Shown one piece after another: positions 9,166-10,873 of a DNA stretch of 10,873 bases. Source of the stretch: Echinostoma caproni (taxonomy: Eukaryota; Platyhelminthes; Trematoda; Plagiorchiida; Echinostomatidae); NCBI GenBank assembly GCA_900618425.1, contig UZAN01060062.1:1-10873 (forward strand). The letters are read 5' to 3'. The notes below the pieces were generated by a model. It made no database searches, was not told the DNA's origin, and worked only from the letters and a program-made list of their open reading frames with translations. The translations under genes were made by a program, and so were the position numbers. Positions within the stretch are counted from its first letter, which is position 1. Each line of letters starts with the position of its first letter.

Positions 9166-9246
9166 TAATGTATGGTTGAATTATTAAACTGATGATTTTG
9201 TGCGAACGTGAAGTTCAAAGGATAATCAGTTCAACTCAGTCAATAC

Positions 9247-9549
9247 CAATTATCCCACACCACTACCCACAAATACCTGTGATTTAAAGGCGAACATTGG
9301 TGAGCAAGCAATCAGAACCAACGAGATCAGGTGAAACGGAACCAACATTACTAATCCAGCGGGAACGATGATGTTTATTAGATCGGATGTTTAGAAGTAA
9401 CGATTATTCGTTGTACACATTGTTTAATTGGTTTAATTTTTGCGATTGAACTAACCACTTCTTTGGTGGCCTTCTAGATGTTGCGAATTTTGGTGGCCAT
9501 TTACGAGTGAGGTTATGGGAGTTGAATTCCCCTACAGAAACCCGAAAGT
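9247..9549. other. Spacer between SINE copy B and the TGAAC repeat
   Basis: About 300 bp with no gene or RNA that I recognise. TTTGGTGGCC occurs twice (9461-9472 and 9489-9499, allowing small differences), and a GGGAGTTGAATTCCCC-like palindrome lies near 9516-9532. I do not assign either a role. Confidence 0.5.
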
Positions 9550-9577
9550 TGAACTGAACTGAACTGAACTGAACTGA
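9550..9577. repeat. (TGAAC)n pentanucleotide tandem repeat
   Basis: There are five perfect TGAAC units plus a partial TGA. The complementary unit CAGTTCA resembles the 3' end of the neighbouring SINE copies (for example ATCAGTTCAACTCAGT in copy B), so this may be the expanded tail of a further minus-strand SINE copy. Downstream of it, CGCACAAA (9602-9609, reading CCGCACAAAG) matches the reversed SINE tail, but the rest of that stretch aligns poorly. Confidence 0.9.
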
Positions 9578-9636
9578 CGGAATATCACTGAAGACTATAC
9601 CCGCACAAAGAGGAAGTGACTCTTCTGGTCAATCTC

Positions 9637-9783
9637 GGTATGAACCAGCTGACACAGTGTTAATAAACAAGCCCTAAAATGAGCGAAAACCGGGTCTGCT
9701 GCTTCCCGAGTGCACGGTCCACTGGTTATATTGATGATTGTGCGTGAAGATGGAGTCTAAAGGAGGATCAGTCCAAATCAGTT
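9637..9783 (+). mobile_element. Internally deleted SINE, copy C
   Basis: This is the third and most decayed copy, in the same orientation as copy B. It opens with GGTATGA and an A-box-like TGACACAGTGT (9650-9660), as in the head of copy A. It then passes almost directly into CTAAAATGAGCGAAAAC (9674-9690), which corresponds to the stem II loop and second core strand of the ribozyme. The B box, the anticodon-like region and the CTGATGA strand are therefore missing, an internal deletion of roughly 60-70 bp. The tail, TGTGCGTGAAGATGG followed by AAAGGAGGATCAGT to about 9783, aligns well with copies A and B. The head-to-ribozyme junction could be a recombination or template-switch product. Confidence 0.68.
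9674..9706 (+). ncRNA. Hammerhead 3' half only (SINE copy C remnant)
   Basis: This contains the 3' strand of stem II (GAGC, 9681-9684), a GAAAA core with one extra A, CCGG and then GTC (9694-9696), followed by TGCTGC and TTCC (9697-9706), matching the stem I 5' strand and distal pair in the other copies. The 5' core strand is gone, so no ribozyme can form. The GTC triplet is informative: copies A and B read ATC, and GTC is the commonest natural hammerhead cleavage triplet, so GTC may be ancestral in this family. Confidence 0.6.
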
Positions 9784-10873
9784 AGCTTATGATTGTTTTT
9801 CTGTTTTTGTTTGGTGGACGGCAGCCTGGTTCATTGATTTGTCCCATTGGAAATGGAAGCTAAACTTTTGTTTTGGTTTTACTCGATTAATGTTTCCCCT
9901 TTTCACACATTTCGCTTATCTTCGCTCTAAACAAGCTTGTCACAGGGTTTATCTGAGCGATAAGAGTAATTTATTTGGGGGTTAATGCATTCACGAATAA
10001 ATGGATTGAAAAAACATTCATTTTATTATTTACGGTTTATTTCTCAATCTTCTCCTTTGAACTTTGACTTCCAAACTGCCACCCACTACAATGTTGATCG
10101 TTGAATAATTTGTCATTTAACCAAACTTTCAAAGCTATCCCAACAGTTAGATATTACTGTATTTGACCACTAATAAAGTGGGCTTACCTCTTTTGCTCTA
10201 CTGCCTATTGACTAAATTGAACACCTTCAACAATGCTTCAGTTATACTAAGCCCTCACATCGCTTCCATATGTCGGTATCACGGTATGAGTTGTAACTTT
10301 CAGGTACTTTCAGGTTAATGGGTGCACTCCTCGTCCCACTTGAATGATCATCGATGCACAAGCCGTATCTTCGGGTTCGTAAGATAACTGGTTTGATGGA
10401 GGGTGCGTGTAGTAATAGATGTATTTACACGTGATCTCAGTTAGCATCGTAAAAGCAAGAGAGAATGGTTCCATGAAGCTTGGAGCGAGAATAACCCAAC
10501 TGAAACGCTTGCCGGAAATGACGTCATTTGTTAACTTCCGGGTAACCATGAGATGAAAAGCAGGATTCAGTCCATAAGAGTGGGCAAACTGTGAAATATT
10601 AAACCGAGGAAAATGAAACACTCGATGAATGCGTATTTTGTGCACACCACCGGCGGTGCTGGAAAGAAAGCTGGTACGTAAACATCTCGCAATTCTAGGT
10701 AACTATCACACGTCCGCGCACAGATATTCAGACAGTCTGTTGAGACGTCAAAGCAAAGAATCTATCCAGAGGGCTTAAACATGTAATTTGTGTATCCAGC
10801 ACCACTCTATCCCTCCCGAGAATAGATTATTCACTGTGTGAATCAGTAAACAGAAACGTGGTCATATATATAT
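9784..10873. other. Unannotated stretch to window end
   Basis: About 1.1 kb with no recognisable gene. The longest frame (10310-10645, -, 111 codons) has no motif and no similarity that I know. The last ten bases (10864-10873) are an alternating AT run at the contig edge. Confidence 0.6.

Larger units (their letters stand above)
9031..9240 (+). mobile_element. tRNA-derived SINE with hammerhead ribozyme, copy B
   Basis: This is the second copy of the SINE, on the plus strand and diverging from copy A, with the two 5' heads facing each other across about 135 bp. The head is more worn: the A-box region (about 9047-9058) keeps AAGTGGTAA but has lost the preceding GGCAC. The B box AGTTCAAATCC (9087-9097) is good. 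The hammerhead segment follows at 9111-9165. It differs from copy A at only 5 of 55 positions, while the heads and tails differ more. The tail runs through TGTGCGAACGTGAAGTTC to about 9240. A possible target-site duplication, AGTCAAGAC (9028-9036) and AGTCAATAC (9238-9246), matches at 8 of 9 positions. If real, it would place the element at about 9037-9237 and make it slightly 5' truncated. Confidence 0.8.

Noticed and set aside
10310..10645. 111-codon open frame on the minus strand
   Set aside because: No recognisable domain, and no supporting context such as a neighbouring exon or promoter.

Overview
The window looks like intergenic or intronic DNA from a metazoan nuclear genome. A digenean flatworm (fluke) is my best inference. 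The pointers are long (TA)n and (CA)n microsatellites, a decayed non-LTR retrotransposon with a CR1/Jockey-like reverse transcriptase, and short tRNA-derived elements that carry hammerhead ribozyme folds. That last combination is best known from the schistosome SINE-like repeat Smα. I find no intact host gene, no operon structure, no bacterial-type signal and no CRISPR array.

Layout. Positions 24-60 are a (TA)n tract. About 190-1425 (+) is a broken LINE reverse transcriptase with frameshifts, an in-frame stop and a mutated catalytic motif. A short ACC/AAC-rich tract follows at 1481-1503. From 1504 to 7681 I recognise nothing except a (CA)21 tract at 3847-3888 and one 19-bp sequence present twice (1628-1646 and 2665-2683). 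An unrecognised 108-codon ORF lies at 7682-8008 (+).

The main interest is at 8683-9783. Three copies of one roughly 210-bp SINE are present: copy A (-, 8683-8895), copy B (+, about 9031-9240) and copy C (+, 9637-9783, internally deleted). The head resembles tRNA-Gly(UCC) and has A-box and B-box promoter sequences. The body of A and B contains a type I hammerhead layout: a CUGAUGA core, a 4-bp stem II with a UAAUAA loop, GAAA, a minimal stem III, an AUC cleavage triplet, and a 6-position stem I followed by an internal loop and a distal GGA/UCC pair. Copy A keeps both conserved core strands but has two unpaired positions in stem I. Copy B keeps stem I but has G-to-A at the third base of CUGAUGA. 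Copy C has lost the 5' core strand but has a GUC triplet where A and B have AUC. A (TGAAC)n tract at 9550-9577 may be the tail of a fourth, very decayed copy.

How the parts would work together (inference): RNA polymerase III would transcribe the SINE from its tRNA-like head, and an active copy would cut its RNA roughly in the middle, separating the head plus ribozyme core from the 3' tail. The copies here look damaged, so they are better read as fossils of a ribozyme-bearing SINE family than as active elements. I see nothing I can name from 9784 to the end, which stops in another AT tract.
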